A DNA stretch of 64,000 nt from Allostella sp. ATCC 35155 (GTDB taxonomy: Bacteria > Pseudomonadota > Alphaproteobacteria > ATCC43930 > Allostellaceae): the NCBI GenBank assembly GCA_006738865.1, contig AP019701.1, forward strand, positions 3,902,001 through 3,966,000, given 5' to 3'. Below are positions 25,295 through 34,106 of the stretch, in pieces. The position numbers and the translations under genes are program-made. A model generated the notes under the pieces. The model was not told where the DNA came from. It worked only from the letters and a program-made list of their open reading frames with translations, and ran no database searches. Every line of letters begins with the position of its first letter. Positions within the stretch are counted from its first letter, which is position 1.

Positions 25295-27163
25295 TTAGCG
25301 GTCCGGCCGGTCGCAAGTCAACGCCGCGGCCAGCCCTGCGGCGCGCATCGCCATGGCGGCGGGATCGGCGGACCGCGGCCAGGCCGAGACCCGTGCGCCG
25401 ATCGCCCGCAGGATCGCCGCCGCGGCGATCGTGCCCCGGTCCCGGTCGTCGAGGAGGATCGCCGCGTCCGCCCGGCCATGGCCGAAGCCGGCCGCCCGCA
25501 GGGCCGAGGGCGGAACGGCGACGACGATCGCCTGGACCTGCGGATCGTCGACGAGGCGGTGGACGCGCTCCGGCCGGCCCGGGCCGGGATCGGCGAGCGG
25601 CAGCCCGGCCGCCGTCAGCCCGCGTCCGTTCGCCAGGCCGACCGCGAGGCCGCGCCGGGCGAAGGCGTCCGCCACCGCCACCGACGCGCCGTCGGCCACC
25701 GCCACCGACGCGCCGTCGGCCTGCGCCACCGACGCGCCGTCGGCCGCCTCGCCGCCGAGGACCGCCACGATCGGGATGCGCGCGGCCTGTGGCATCAGAT
25801 GCGCGGCGAACGCCGCCGACGGGTCGGACCCGCCGTCGCCGTGCAGCATGTGCGGCAGCAGCCCCGGCTGCCGGTTCACCTCGCAGATGCCGCCGCCCGC
25901 CACGCGCCAGGAGCGCGCGATGTCGGGACAGACGAAGTCGATGCCGGCGACGTCCAGGCCGAACGCCGCCGCCGCCTGACAGGCCGCCTTGCGGTTGTCG
26001 GGATGAACGATCCGGGTGACGTCGATCGGCGTGCTGCCGCCGCCATGGTTGCCGGTCGCACACAGGGCGACCGCCTGCCCCACGGGCGGCACCGCATCGA
26101 AGTCCAGTCCCTGGCGCGCCAGCAGGCGCGCGGCCTCCGCATCGCAGCGGATCGGCAGCAGACCGGCCCCCGGTCCGCCGCGCCGGGGATCGGCATTCGC
26201 GGCATCGACCAGCATGCGGACGCTGCGCCGGCCGTCGCCGACGACGGCGGCCGGCCGGCGCAGCGTCGCCGCCACCAAGCGCCCGGCGATCACCAGCAGC
26301 CGGTGGTCGGCGCCGGGCAGCATCGCCTCGACGACGACCCCGGATCCGTGCGCCGCCGCCGCCCGGAACGCGGCCCGAACCTCCCCGCGCGCAACCAGCC
26401 CCACGGCCACGGCAAGGCCGCCGCTGCCGCCCGCGGGCTTCAGCACGACGGGGTAGCCGATCGCCTCGGCCGCCATGACGGCGGTGTCGCAATCGCCGAC
26501 CAGGGCCTGGCGCGGGACCGGCAATCCGAGCCTGGAAAGCACGGCATGGGCCCGATGCTTGCGCTCCACCAGCATGGCGCCGACGCGGGCGGTTCGCGGC
26601 GTGACGCTGATGTGGTGGACCCGGCTGCGCCACCCCTCTCCCACCCGTCCGGAGCCCGGGATCGGCCCGGGGCGGCCGGCATGACCGTGCCGGTCGAGGG
26701 CCCGCGCCGCCCAGCGCTGGTCGAGTTCCGCCATGCGGTCGCCGGCGCGGGCACGCAGTGCGGCGACCGCTGCCGCGGCAGCGGTCGCATCGCCGCCATT
26801 GGCCGCGGCGAGGACGGCCGTCGCCGCCGCGACCAGAGCCGGCGGATCGACCGAGCGGTCCGCCTCGACCAGAGCCCACTCGCCGTCCTCCGCCGGAAGG
26901 ACCGCGGCCGCCCGGTCGTCGCCGCAATCCAGCAGGGCCGAGAGCACCCGCGCGAGGGCGGCGGCGGTGGCGCTGCCGGCGACCTGCGCCCGCAGAAACG
27001 CTGCCGCGAGATGCGGATCGATCGCCTGGAGGACCTCGCAGACCCGGTCGTCGCCGATCGGAAACCCGCGCATATCCACGCGCACCGCGATCGCCGCGGC
27101 CGTTCCCAGCCGGCCGCCGGGCGCAAGCCGCCGGACTTCGCGGACGTCGATCGCGTGCTCCAT
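25295..27163 (-). CDS. cyanophycin-synthetase-like ATP-grasp protein S, truncated Mur half
   Basis: A 622-aa protein. Residues 195-460 form an ATP-grasp domain closely like CphA: GYPVVLKPAGGSGG (K242), VEAMLPGADHRLLVIAG, HPDNRKAACQAAAAFGLDVAGIDFVCPD and GGGICEVN (E428, N430). Next comes the start of a Mur-ligase domain, RIPIVAVLGG, where CphA has its GTNGKTT P-loop. Here the P-loop is replaced by a tandem repeat (ADGASVAV units, residues 475-500), and the protein ends soon after the Walker B region. It should therefore form an acyl phosphate and one amide type, not both cyanophycin bonds. ATG 27163 is 14 nt after the T stop. Confidence 0.78.
   Translation of the reverse strand: MEHAIDVREVRRLAPGGRLGTAAAIAVRVDMRGFPIGDDRVCEVLQAIDPHLAAAFLRAQVAGSATAAALARVLSALLDCGDDRAAAVLPAEDGEWALVEADRSVDPPALVAAATAVLAAANGGDATAAAAAVAALRARAGDRMAELDQRWAARALDRHGHAGRPGPIPGSGRVGEGWRSRVHHISVTPRTARVGAMLVERKHRAHAVLSRLGLPVPRQALVGDCDTAVMAAEAIGYPVVLKPAGGSGGLAVAVGLVARGEVRAAFRAAAAHGSGVVVEAMLPGADHRLLVIAGRLVAATLRRPAAVVGDGRRSVRMLVDAANADPRRGGPGAGLLPIRCDAEAARLLARQGLDFDAVPPVGQAVALCATGNHGGGSTPIDVTRIVHPDNRKAACQAAAAFGLDVAGIDFVCPDIARSWRVAGGGICEVNRQPGLLPHMLHGDGGSDPSAAFAAHLMPQAARIPIVAVLGGEAADGASVAQADGASVAVADGASVAVADAFARRGLAVGLANGRGLTAAGLPLADPGPGRPERVHRLVDDPQVQAIVVAVPPSALRAAGFGHGRADAAILLDDRDRGTIAAAAILRAIGARVSAWPRSADPAAMAMRAAGLAAALTCDRPDR
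25671..25742 (-). repeat. three tandem 24-bp repeats inside gene S
   Basis: Units 25671-25694 and 25695-25718 are identical; 25719-25742 differs at its start. They encode an eight-residue repeat (ADGASVAV) exactly where the Mur-ligase P-loop of a cyanophycin synthetase would be. The array is in frame. Confidence 0.85.
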
Positions 27164-27177
27164 CGAGCGGACGAGGG

Positions 27178-28365
27178 TCAATCCGTGCGCTGCAGGCTGA
27201 GTGCGATCGCCGTCCCGGCCGCGGACGCGGCATCGGCTGCGCGCCAGGCGAGCCCGGCCGCCGCCGCCGCACCGTCCAGGTCGGCGACGGGCGCGCCGAC
27301 GATGCCCCGGCGCAGATTCGGCAGCAGCGGCAGGATGTCGGCCGCCCCCATCGGCGCCGCGAGGACCAGGACGTCGAGGGCGGGGTGAGCCAGCGCGCAT
27401 CCGCCGGGCGGGAGTTCGATCACCGCCGCCTCGACCGCGCCATGGTCGACGAGCAGGTCGAGCCCCGCCGCGCCGCGCCGGTCGTCGCTCATCAGCCGCA
27501 GTCCGTCGACGGACAGGCCCGACCGCGTGGCGAGCCCGACCGTCCGCCCGGCCGCGGCGAAGCCAGCGGCGATCTCCTCCGCCAGCGCCGCCGCACCGAT
27601 GCCGATCGTGGCGACGAGCGGAATCCGCCCGTCGCCCGCCGCAGGAAACAGATGGTCGAGATAGAGCGCGGCGAAGGAATCCGGGTCCGCGGCGATGCTC
27701 GCCGCCGGCATCAGGCCCGCGTCCAGCGCGGTCAGCATCGCGCCGGTTTCGGTGAAGGGGCGATCCGGCCGGGCGCCGGTCAGCTCGACCACCGCCAGCT
27801 CGATGTCGCAGACCGCGGCCGCGCGCTCGACCAGCAGGCGGTCGAGCGGGTGCGGCACCTCCCCTCCCGCCACGGCCGGCCGCCAGGCGCCGTCGACGAT
27901 CAGGTGGCGGCCGACCGGTCCGGGAACCGCGGCGGAGACGACGGCGCCGCGCGGCGTGTGGCGGCCGAACGCCGCGGCGACCGCGTCCGCGCCCGCCACG
28001 GGCGGGCTCGGCGCGACCATCGGCGGCGCCTGGATCGGTCGCAGGACGACGGGGCGGCCGATCTTGGCGGCTGCGGCCGTCGCCGCCTGGACCGACTGGG
28101 CCGGCGCGGTCTCGGGCACCGGAAGGCCGGCCTGGAGCCATGTCCGGTAGGTCAGCCAGCGGCTGCGGCAGAGCTGTCCCGCGAGGAACGGCGTCCGGTC
28201 GCTGGCGATGCCGTCGAGGCGGCAGAGCCGGGCGCCTTCGCCGAGGTGGACGAGACCGCCGCCGACATGTCTCGGCGTCAGGCCCCGCCGCGCGGCGAGC
28301 GCGAGCACGGCCCGAAGTGTCGGCAATTGCCAGGGGGGCGGATAGTCCACCGCAGCGTCGGTCAT
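27178..28365 (-). CDS. shrunken cyanophycin-synthetase-like protein T, probable pseudoenzyme
   Basis: A 395-aa protein sharing the order of S, U and V but lacking catalytic residues. LVHLGEGARLCRL followed by SDRT recalls the CphA linker LGxGxxxxR/DRT. The ATP-binding strand reads GRPVVLRPI, with Arg109 where Lys is expected, and the metal-binding segment TETGAMLTALDAGLMP has no Glu-x-Asn. RIPLVATIGI marks the Mur-like part, again without a P-loop. The frame is intact and the start overlaps the U stop (ATGA), so it is translated with its neighbours. It may be a structural or regulatory subunit of a mixed complex. Confidence 0.65.
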   Translation of the reverse strand: MTDAAVDYPPPWQLPTLRAVLALAARRGLTPRHVGGGLVHLGEGARLCRLDGIASDRTPFLAGQLCRSRWLTYRTWLQAGLPVPETAPAQSVQAATAAAAKIGRPVVLRPIQAPPMVAPSPPVAGADAVAAAFGRHTPRGAVVSAAVPGPVGRHLIVDGAWRPAVAGGEVPHPLDRLLVERAAAVCDIELAVVELTGARPDRPFTETGAMLTALDAGLMPAASIAADPDSFAALYLDHLFPAAGDGRIPLVATIGIGAAALAEEIAAGFAAAGRTVGLATRSGLSVDGLRLMSDDRRGAAGLDLLVDHGAVEAAVIELPPGGCALAHPALDVLVLAAPMGAADILPLLPNLRRGIVGAPVADLDGAAAAAGLAWRAADAASAAGTAIALSLQRTD

Positions 28366-30218
28366 GGTCGCCGGGCTCCTTCTTGCGCGCGCCTGGCCAG
28401 GTCGGCGAGACGGTCGGCCGCCATCTGCAGGAACCGCTCGCGTTCCGTCGCAGGCAGCGCGGTGACGGCAGCGCCGAGACGCGCCAGGACCGCCTCGGCC
28501 CGCCGCTGCGTCGCGGGCTCGCCTTCGACGAGGATCGCCATGTCGACGCGGCCGTGGCCGAGCCCGCGACGATCGAGGATCTCGGCTGGAACGGCCATCA
28601 CGACGGCGGCGACGGCCGGATCGTCGACCAGCCGCGCGATGCGGGTCGGATCCTGCGGGCCGGGATCACGCAGCGGCAGACCCGCCGCAATCAGCACGGT
28701 GCCCGTTGCCAGTCCGGTCGGGACGCCCAGGGCTGCCAGCCGCGCGGCCATGCCCTCGGCCACCCGGTCCGCTCCGGCCTCGCCCACGGCGAGGAGGACC
28801 GGCACCGGCGGCCGCCCGCCCAGCCAATGCCCGACGAACGCCTCGATCGCGGCGTCCGATCCGCCATCGGCCGCGAGATGGATGAGGCCGCCCGGCGAGC
28901 GGTTGACTTCGCAGATGCCGCCGCCCGTCTCGCGCCAGGACCGGCGAATGTCGGGCAGCAGGAAATCGATCCCCGCGACATCCAGCCCGAGGAGCCGGGC
29001 CGCCTGCAGCGCGGCCCGGCGATTGTCCGGATGGGCGACGGCCGCGACCTCGCGCGTGGTGCCGCCGCGATCCCAGTTGGCCACGCCCTGCAGCGGGACG
29101 CGCCGCCCGGCAGCCGGCACGCTGTCCCAGGACAGCCCGGCGCGCGCCAGCAGCGCTTCGGTTTCCGCATCGCAGCGCAAGGGCATCAAGGTGGCGTCGG
29201 CGCCGCGCCGACGCGGATCGGCGTCGACAGCCATGCGCAGTTCGGCCAGGCTGCGAACGCCGTCGCCCTGCACCGACGCGGCCTCCTTGCGGACGACCGA
29301 CACCACCGCCCCGGCGATGACGAGAAACCGATGGTCGTCCCCCGGCAGCAGGGTCTCCACCACAACCGGCCGCGAGACCGCGGCGGCACGGACGAATGCC
29401 GGACCGACCTCTTCCGGCATCGTCACTCCGACCGACACGCCGTTCCCGCCACTCGCGCCGATCGGCTTCACGACCACCGGGAAGCCGAGCCGACCGGCGG
29501 ACGCCACCGCCTCGGACCGCGTGGTGGCGAGTTCCTGGCGGGCCGCCGGCAGGCCGAACCGCCGCAGCAGGGTGCCGCAGCGGGCCTTGTCCTCACTCCA
29601 GGTCGCGGCCAGCCAGCCCGTGTCGCCGGTGACGAGCCCGCGCGCATCGCGGCGTCCGATTCCGGCGCCCACGCGCAGCCCCTTGCCCATCGGCCCGGCG
29701 CGCCAGCCGACGTCACGGGCCGTCAACGCCCGCCGCAGGACGCTCCAGGTGGAACGCGCCAGGGCCTGCGCGTGGCCGGCCAGCCAGGCGCGGGTGGCCG
29801 GCGACACGGGCGGCGGCACGGCCGACGACAGGTGGACCAGCAATTCGCGGGGCACGTCCCTTGGCGGGCGCGCCGCCTCCCCTTCCTCGACCAGGACCAG
29901 CCACTCACCGGGTGTCGTCCCGGTCGCCTCGATCGCCATGGCGAGCGGGCGCCCGCAGGCGTTGGCCGCCGCCCACAGGGCCGCGAAGGCACCCGCTGCG
30001 GGATCGGCCGCTGGCGGCAGCGCGACCGCCGCGAACGCCTCCGCGAACTCGGGCGGCAGCGAGGACAGCAACCGCGCGACTGCCGCCCGGTCGACGCGCG
30101 TGCCGGGCGGCACGCCCAGCACGAAGGCGTCGCAGGGGCGCCGGCCGAGCGCATTGCCGGCCGCCAGGCGGCCGTGCCGGACGATCCTGGCCGGCAGCTG
30201 CGGAAGCGGCTCGTTCAC
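28362..30218 (-). CDS. cyanophycin-synthetase-like ATP-grasp protein U, truncated Mur half
   Basis: A 618-aa protein. The ATP-grasp core (about 205-450) contains GFPVVVKPIGASGGNG (K251), VETLLPGDDHRFLVIAG, HPDNRRAALQAARLLGLDVAGIDFLLPD and GGGICEVN (E437, N439). The following segment VPVLLAVGEAGADRV corresponds to the start of a Mur-ligase domain but has no GxxGKT. It still contains the stretch ARLVDDPAVAAVVMAVPAEI, which matches the CphA region after the P-loop. The start is GTG 30218, overlapping the stop of V by four bases (GTGA). N-terminal 200 residues are Ala-rich and only weakly like the CphA N domain. Confidence 0.77.
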   Translation of the reverse strand: MNEPLPQLPARIVRHGRLAAGNALGRRPCDAFVLGVPPGTRVDRAAVARLLSSLPPEFAEAFAAVALPPAADPAAGAFAALWAAANACGRPLAMAIEATGTTPGEWLVLVEEGEAARPPRDVPRELLVHLSSAVPPPVSPATRAWLAGHAQALARSTWSVLRRALTARDVGWRAGPMGKGLRVGAGIGRRDARGLVTGDTGWLAATWSEDKARCGTLLRRFGLPAARQELATTRSEAVASAGRLGFPVVVKPIGASGGNGVSVGVTMPEEVGPAFVRAAAVSRPVVVETLLPGDDHRFLVIAGAVVSVVRKEAASVQGDGVRSLAELRMAVDADPRRRGADATLMPLRCDAETEALLARAGLSWDSVPAAGRRVPLQGVANWDRGGTTREVAAVAHPDNRRAALQAARLLGLDVAGIDFLLPDIRRSWRETGGGICEVNRSPGGLIHLAADGGSDAAIEAFVGHWLGGRPPVPVLLAVGEAGADRVAEGMAARLAALGVPTGLATGTVLIAAGLPLRDPGPQDPTRIARLVDDPAVAAVVMAVPAEILDRRGLGHGRVDMAILVEGEPATQRRAEAVLARLGAAVTALPATERERFLQMAADRLADLARRAQEGARRP

Positions 30219-32128
30219 GTCGGTGCGCGGTGCAGCGCGACGATCCGGGCGAGCAGACCGTCGTCGATCGCCGCAGGAAGGGCGGCGGGCGGGACGAGGA
30301 CGGCGCCGATGCCGGCCAGGATGTCGCCCGCCGCGCACGGGCCGTCGTCGGGGAGGATGGCGAGGTCGGCGCGTCCATGCCCGAAGCCTTCCGCGACGAC
30401 GGCCGCAGGGTCGACCACCGCCACGATCGCATCGACCGCGGGATCATCGATGAGACGCGCCACCCGCAGGGGCGAGCCCGGGCCGGGGTCGGCCAACGGC
30501 AGGCCGGCGGCCTCGAAGCGCCGCGTCGTCGCGAGGCCGATCGCAAGGCCGCGGCCGGCAAGGCGGTCCGCCATGGCGAGCGCCGGCGCGTCGCGCTCCC
30601 GTCCCCCGAGGAAGACGACGATCGGGACAGTCATCGGGCGCCCGTCCGAGACATGCGCAGCAAAGCGCGTGAGCGCAGCCGCGACGCGGCCCTCGGCGAT
30701 GCTGTGGGTGCGGAACCCCGGCGCCCGGTTGACCTCGCAGATGCCACCGCCGGTGCCGCGCCACGACAGCGCGATGTCCGGAACGATCATGTCGATGCCG
30801 GCGACGTCGAGCCCGATGACAGCCGCGGCCTGGCATGCCGCCTCGCGGTTGTCGGGATGAATGTCGCCGACCGTTCGGGCGATCGCCCCTCTGGACATGT
30901 GACCGTGCCAGTGCAGGGTCGCGCTCTCGCCGGCCGCGAGGATGGTGTCGCCGTCCCGGCCGCAGCGGCGCAGGTACGCCAGCATCTCGTCCGTGAGCCG
31001 AAGCGGCCGCACCGCGGCGCGCGGGCCCTGGCGGGGCGGAGCCGCATCGGCCGCCGCGACCAGTTCCCGGATCGTCCGCCGGCCGTCGCCGACCACGGTC
31101 CCCGGCGCGTTCCGGATCGCGCCCGCAACCTCGCCACGAATGACGAGCAGACGGTAGGCGTGGCCGACCAGCTGGGTTTCCACGACGATCGCTGCCGATC
31201 GACGCCGCGCGTCGGCGAACGCCGCCGCCACCGCCCCGGGCGTGGAGAGCCCGATCGCGACGCCGCGGCCGTTGCTGCAATCGACCGGCTTGACGACGAC
31301 GGGATAACCCAGGCGTTCCGCCGCCGCGCACGCGGCAGCCGCGTCGGCGACCCGGACTTGTCGCGCCACCGGCAGCCCGGCCGCGGCGAGGCGTGCGCTG
31401 GCCTCGTCCTTGCGCTCCGCCAGCGTGCCGCCGGGCAGCGTCGTGTGCGGCGACACCCCGCCGCGCAGCCGCCGCCGCCGCCGCCCTTCCCCGACCATTC
31501 CGATCGGATGGTCCAGGCAGCGACGCCAGCCGATGCCGTCGGCGGCCAGGGCTTCGATCAGGAGGTTGCGCTGGTTGCGATCGTAGCGATCGAGGCGCGA
31601 GCCGAGCATCGCCTCGATCCGCGCGCGCAGCGCCGGCAGGACGGGCTGGCGGCGGAGCGCATGGCGCAGCAGGTCCGCGGCCACGTCGAACAGCTCCCGC
31701 GGGGCGCCGTCCACGCCCTCGGCCAGGCAGATGCTCCAGGCATCGCGTCCGGGTGCGGCCGCTGCCCGCGTCACGGCAACCGGCAGATCCCGGCCGTTGG
31801 CCAGAAACGCCACCAGGACCGCCGCCAGCGCTGCCGCAAGCGGGTCCGCGTCGGGCGGCAGGCGCGCCAGGCGGTACTCGTCGCCGAGATCGGGCGCGAC
31901 ATCCGCCATCAACCGTCCGACGGCGCCGGGATCGCAGACGGTACCGGCAGGCGCATCGAACACTACGGCGAGCGCGGGGCGGTCGCCCAGGACATTGCCG
32001 GCCGCCAGCCGGACGGCCGACAGGATCCGCAGCCCCGGACCGGACCGGGAGACCGGCGCCAGCGCCGGATTCCCGCGCAACTCGGCCGCGGGCGGCGCAG
32101 CCTCCGATCCTGCTTCGATGTTGCCCAT
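30215..32128 (-). CDS. cyanophycin-synthetase-like ATP-grasp protein V, truncated Mur half
   Basis: A 637-aa protein and first gene of the V-U-T-S operon. The ATP-grasp part (about 235-490) shows GYPVVVKPVDCSNGRG (K280), VETQLVGHAYRLLVIRGEV, DIHPDNREAACQAAAVIGLDVAGIDMIVPD and GGGICEVNRAPGFRTH (E465, N467), the last being closest to genuine CphA. The Mur remnant starts VPIVVFLGGRERDAP, without a P-loop, and the protein stops about 130 residues later. Full cyanophycin synthetase is about 870-900 aa, so the C-terminal catalytic half is missing. ATG 32128 was chosen; a GTG at 32161 is possible. Confidence 0.77.
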   Translation of the reverse strand: MGNIEAGSEAAPPAAELRGNPALAPVSRSGPGLRILSAVRLAAGNVLGDRPALAVVFDAPAGTVCDPGAVGRLMADVAPDLGDEYRLARLPPDADPLAAALAAVLVAFLANGRDLPVAVTRAAAAPGRDAWSICLAEGVDGAPRELFDVAADLLRHALRRQPVLPALRARIEAMLGSRLDRYDRNQRNLLIEALAADGIGWRRCLDHPIGMVGEGRRRRRLRGGVSPHTTLPGGTLAERKDEASARLAAAGLPVARQVRVADAAAACAAAERLGYPVVVKPVDCSNGRGVAIGLSTPGAVAAAFADARRRSAAIVVETQLVGHAYRLLVIRGEVAGAIRNAPGTVVGDGRRTIRELVAAADAAPPRQGPRAAVRPLRLTDEMLAYLRRCGRDGDTILAAGESATLHWHGHMSRGAIARTVGDIHPDNREAACQAAAVIGLDVAGIDMIVPDIALSWRGTGGGICEVNRAPGFRTHSIAEGRVAAALTRFAAHVSDGRPMTVPIVVFLGGRERDAPALAMADRLAGRGLAIGLATTRRFEAAGLPLADPGPGSPLRVARLIDDPAVDAIVAVVDPAAVVAEGFGHGRADLAILPDDGPCAAGDILAGIGAVLVPPAALPAAIDDGLLARIVALHRAPT

Positions 32129-32354
32129 TCGCGCCGATCGCCCCCCTGGAGCGACCGGCACAATCGCCGGGCCGACGCACGGCTGTCAACGCGAGTCCAC
32201 GCGGCTCGGCGGCGCGCAAATCCGCTTGCCCGGCGCCCGCGGACAGCGGTCTACTGCGGCGGTTCGCGACCGGCGGGCGAGCAACTGCCGCCGACTCCGG
32301 GGCCGCCCCCGGGGCGGACCGGCGGACCGTCCGGTCGCGCCGATTGGAGGCATC
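32129..32354. promoter_or_regulatory. divergent intergenic region, V operon and binding-protein array
   Basis: 226 bp between two outward-facing units must hold both promoters. I see GC-rich inverted segments but no confident -35/-10 pair. Confidence 0.4.
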
Positions 32355-33959
32355 ATGACGATGGTATCGGAACGGCCGGCCCGGTGGCTCGCCGCCCTTC
32401 TTCTCGCGGGCGCTGCCGCCCTTCCCGCCACTCCGGCCCTGGCACAGCAGAAGGTGCTGCGGGTCACCATGCATGCCGACGTGCGCACGCTGGATCCCAT
32501 CTGGACGACCCAGGTGATCGCCGGCATCCACGGGCTGATGATCTACGACACCCTGTTCTCGACCGACTTCAACCTGCGCACCCAGCCGCAGATGGTCGAG
32601 AAGTGGACGGTGAGCGACGACAAGAAGACCTACACCTTCACGCTGCGCGAGGGCCTGCGCTTCAGCGACGGCACCCCGGTCGGACCGAAGGACGCCATCG
32701 CCTCGGTCAGGCGGTGGGCGGCGCGCGACGGCGGCGGCCGGCAGCTGATGGCCTATACCGACGCCATCAACCCGATCGACGCCCGCAGCTTCGAGTGGAA
32801 GCTGAAGGAGCCCTACGGCCTCATCATCGACCTGCTCGGCAAGCCGGACACCAGCATTCCCTTCATCATGCGGGAGAAGGAGGCGCTGACCGATCCGATG
32901 AAGCAGATCGACGAGATCGTCGGCTCCGGTCCCTTCCTCTTCAAGCGCGACGAGTGGGTGCCGGGCTCGAAGACGGTCTACGTCAAGAATCCGAACTACG
33001 TCCCGCGCAAGGAACCGGCCTCGGGCCATGCCGGCGGCAAGGTGGTGAAGGTCGACCGGGTCGAGATGATCTGGATGCCGGACCCGCAGACGGCGCAGTC
33101 CGCGCTGGTCGCCGGCGAGATCGACTATCTGGAGAACCCGCAGCCCGACTTCCTGCCGATCCTGGAATCGACGCCCGGCGTGAAGCTGGTGACGCACCCG
33201 GCGCAGGGCACGCTCGGCATCATGCAGCTGAACCACCTGCACCCGCCCTTCAACAACGTGAAGGCGCGGCAGGCGATGTTCCACATCATCAACAACCAGG
33301 ACTATCTGGACACCATCGCCGCCGACAAGAAGCTGCAGAAGCCGTGCTTCTCGTATTTCGGCTGCGGCACGCCGATGGAAACGGACGCCGGTTCGGAGCC
33401 CTACAAGGCCCCGAAGGACTACCGGAAGGCCGAGCAGCTGTTCAAGGAAGCGGGCTACAAGGGTGAGCCGATCACCATCCTGCACGCCACCGACCACGCC
33501 TACATCAACCCGGCCAACCTGGTGATGATCCAGCAGCTGCGGAAGGCGGGCTTCCTCAAGCTCGACGTCCAGGCCATGGACTGGGGCACCGTCGTCTCCC
33601 GCCGGACCAAGAAGGAGCCGCCGGCGCAGGGCGGCTGGAACATCTTCATCACCGGCTCGTCCGCGCTCGGCGCCTCGACGCCGCTGACCAATACGCCGCT
33701 GCCGATGGGCTGCGAGCGCGCCTGGTTCGGCTGGCCCTGTGACGCGGAGTTCGAGAAGCTGCGCAACAGCTGGGCGCTCGGCGCCGACGTCGCGGCGCGC
33801 AAGCAGATCGCCGTCGAGGTCAGCAAGGCCGCCTACCAGAAGGTGCCCTACATTTCCTTCGGCCAGTGGACGAGCCCCGTCGCCTATCGCGAAGACCGCA
33901 TCAGCGGCGTCCTCTCGGTGCCGTCGGTGCCGCCGATGTGGAACATCGAGAAGAAGTAG
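32355..33959 (+). CDS. ABC transporter substrate-binding protein, family 5 (paralogue 1)
   Basis: A 534-aa periplasmic receptor of the dipeptide/oligopeptide type, with signal peptide (about 1-31, ending ALAQ) and the family 5 core starting VLRVTMHADVRTLDPIWTT. SBP5 hallmarks include YTFTLREGLRFSDGTPV and GSGPFLFKRDEWVPGS. A Cys pair in KPCFSYFGCG may form a disulfide. GGAGG precedes ATG 32355. It ends with WNIEKK, as do the other three copies. No permease is adjacent; the nearest is dppB 11 kb downstream, so it may share that transporter. The ligand is unknown. Confidence 0.9.
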   Translation: MTMVSERPARWLAALLLAGAAALPATPALAQQKVLRVTMHADVRTLDPIWTTQVIAGIHGLMIYDTLFSTDFNLRTQPQMVEKWTVSDDKKTYTFTLREGLRFSDGTPVGPKDAIASVRRWAARDGGGRQLMAYTDAINPIDARSFEWKLKEPYGLIIDLLGKPDTSIPFIMREKEALTDPMKQIDEIVGSGPFLFKRDEWVPGSKTVYVKNPNYVPRKEPASGHAGGKVVKVDRVEMIWMPDPQTAQSALVAGEIDYLENPQPDFLPILESTPGVKLVTHPAQGTLGIMQLNHLHPPFNNVKARQAMFHIINNQDYLDTIAADKKLQKPCFSYFGCGTPMETDAGSEPYKAPKDYRKAEQLFKEAGYKGEPITILHATDHAYINPANLVMIQQLRKAGFLKLDVQAMDWGTVVSRRTKKEPPAQGGWNIFITGSSALGASTPLTNTPLPMGCERAWFGWPCDAEFEKLRNSWALGADVAARKQIAVEVSKAAYQKVPYISFGQWTSPVAYREDRISGVLSVPSVPPMWNIEKK

Positions 33960-33981
33960 CTCCGGCATAGCCGCCCCGAGG

Positions 33982-34015
33982 GCGCCGGCCGGGCGAACGC
34001 CCGGCCGGCGCTTTT
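33982..34015 (+). terminator. intrinsic terminator after binding protein 1
   Basis: Perfect 14-bp arms starting GCGCCGGCCGGGCG around AA, followed by TTTT. The same arm sequence recurs after paralogue 2. Confidence 0.85.
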
Positions 34016-34106
34016 AACTTGCGGTCGACGCCCCGCGTCCCTTTCATTGCCGGCCGCGCTCGCCCCCCGATCGCGGATTCCTGATCGTTTGAACAAAGGA
34101 GATGAC

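Noticed and set aside
25671-25742. CRISPR-like array
   Set aside because: The three 24-bp repeats are contiguous with no spacers and are in frame within a gene.
25295-28141. 948-codon extended version of gene S
   Set aside because: The upstream 326 codons overlap gene T in another frame and have no similarity to CphA; ATG 27163 just after the T stop is the sensible start.
27178-28365. T as a frameshifted fragment of an S-like gene
   Set aside because: It has its own intact frame, an ATGA overlap with U and an N terminus of its own; missing residues are substitutions, not truncation.
26758-30453. 1231-codon plus-strand frame over the ATP-grasp operon
   Set aside because: Arg/Pro/Ala-rich without motifs, while the opposite strand has conserved catalytic residues and coupled starts.
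25295-32128. Classic cyanophycin synthesis operon
   Set aside because: No protein has a complete Mur-ligase domain and no cyanophycinase gene is seen nearby.
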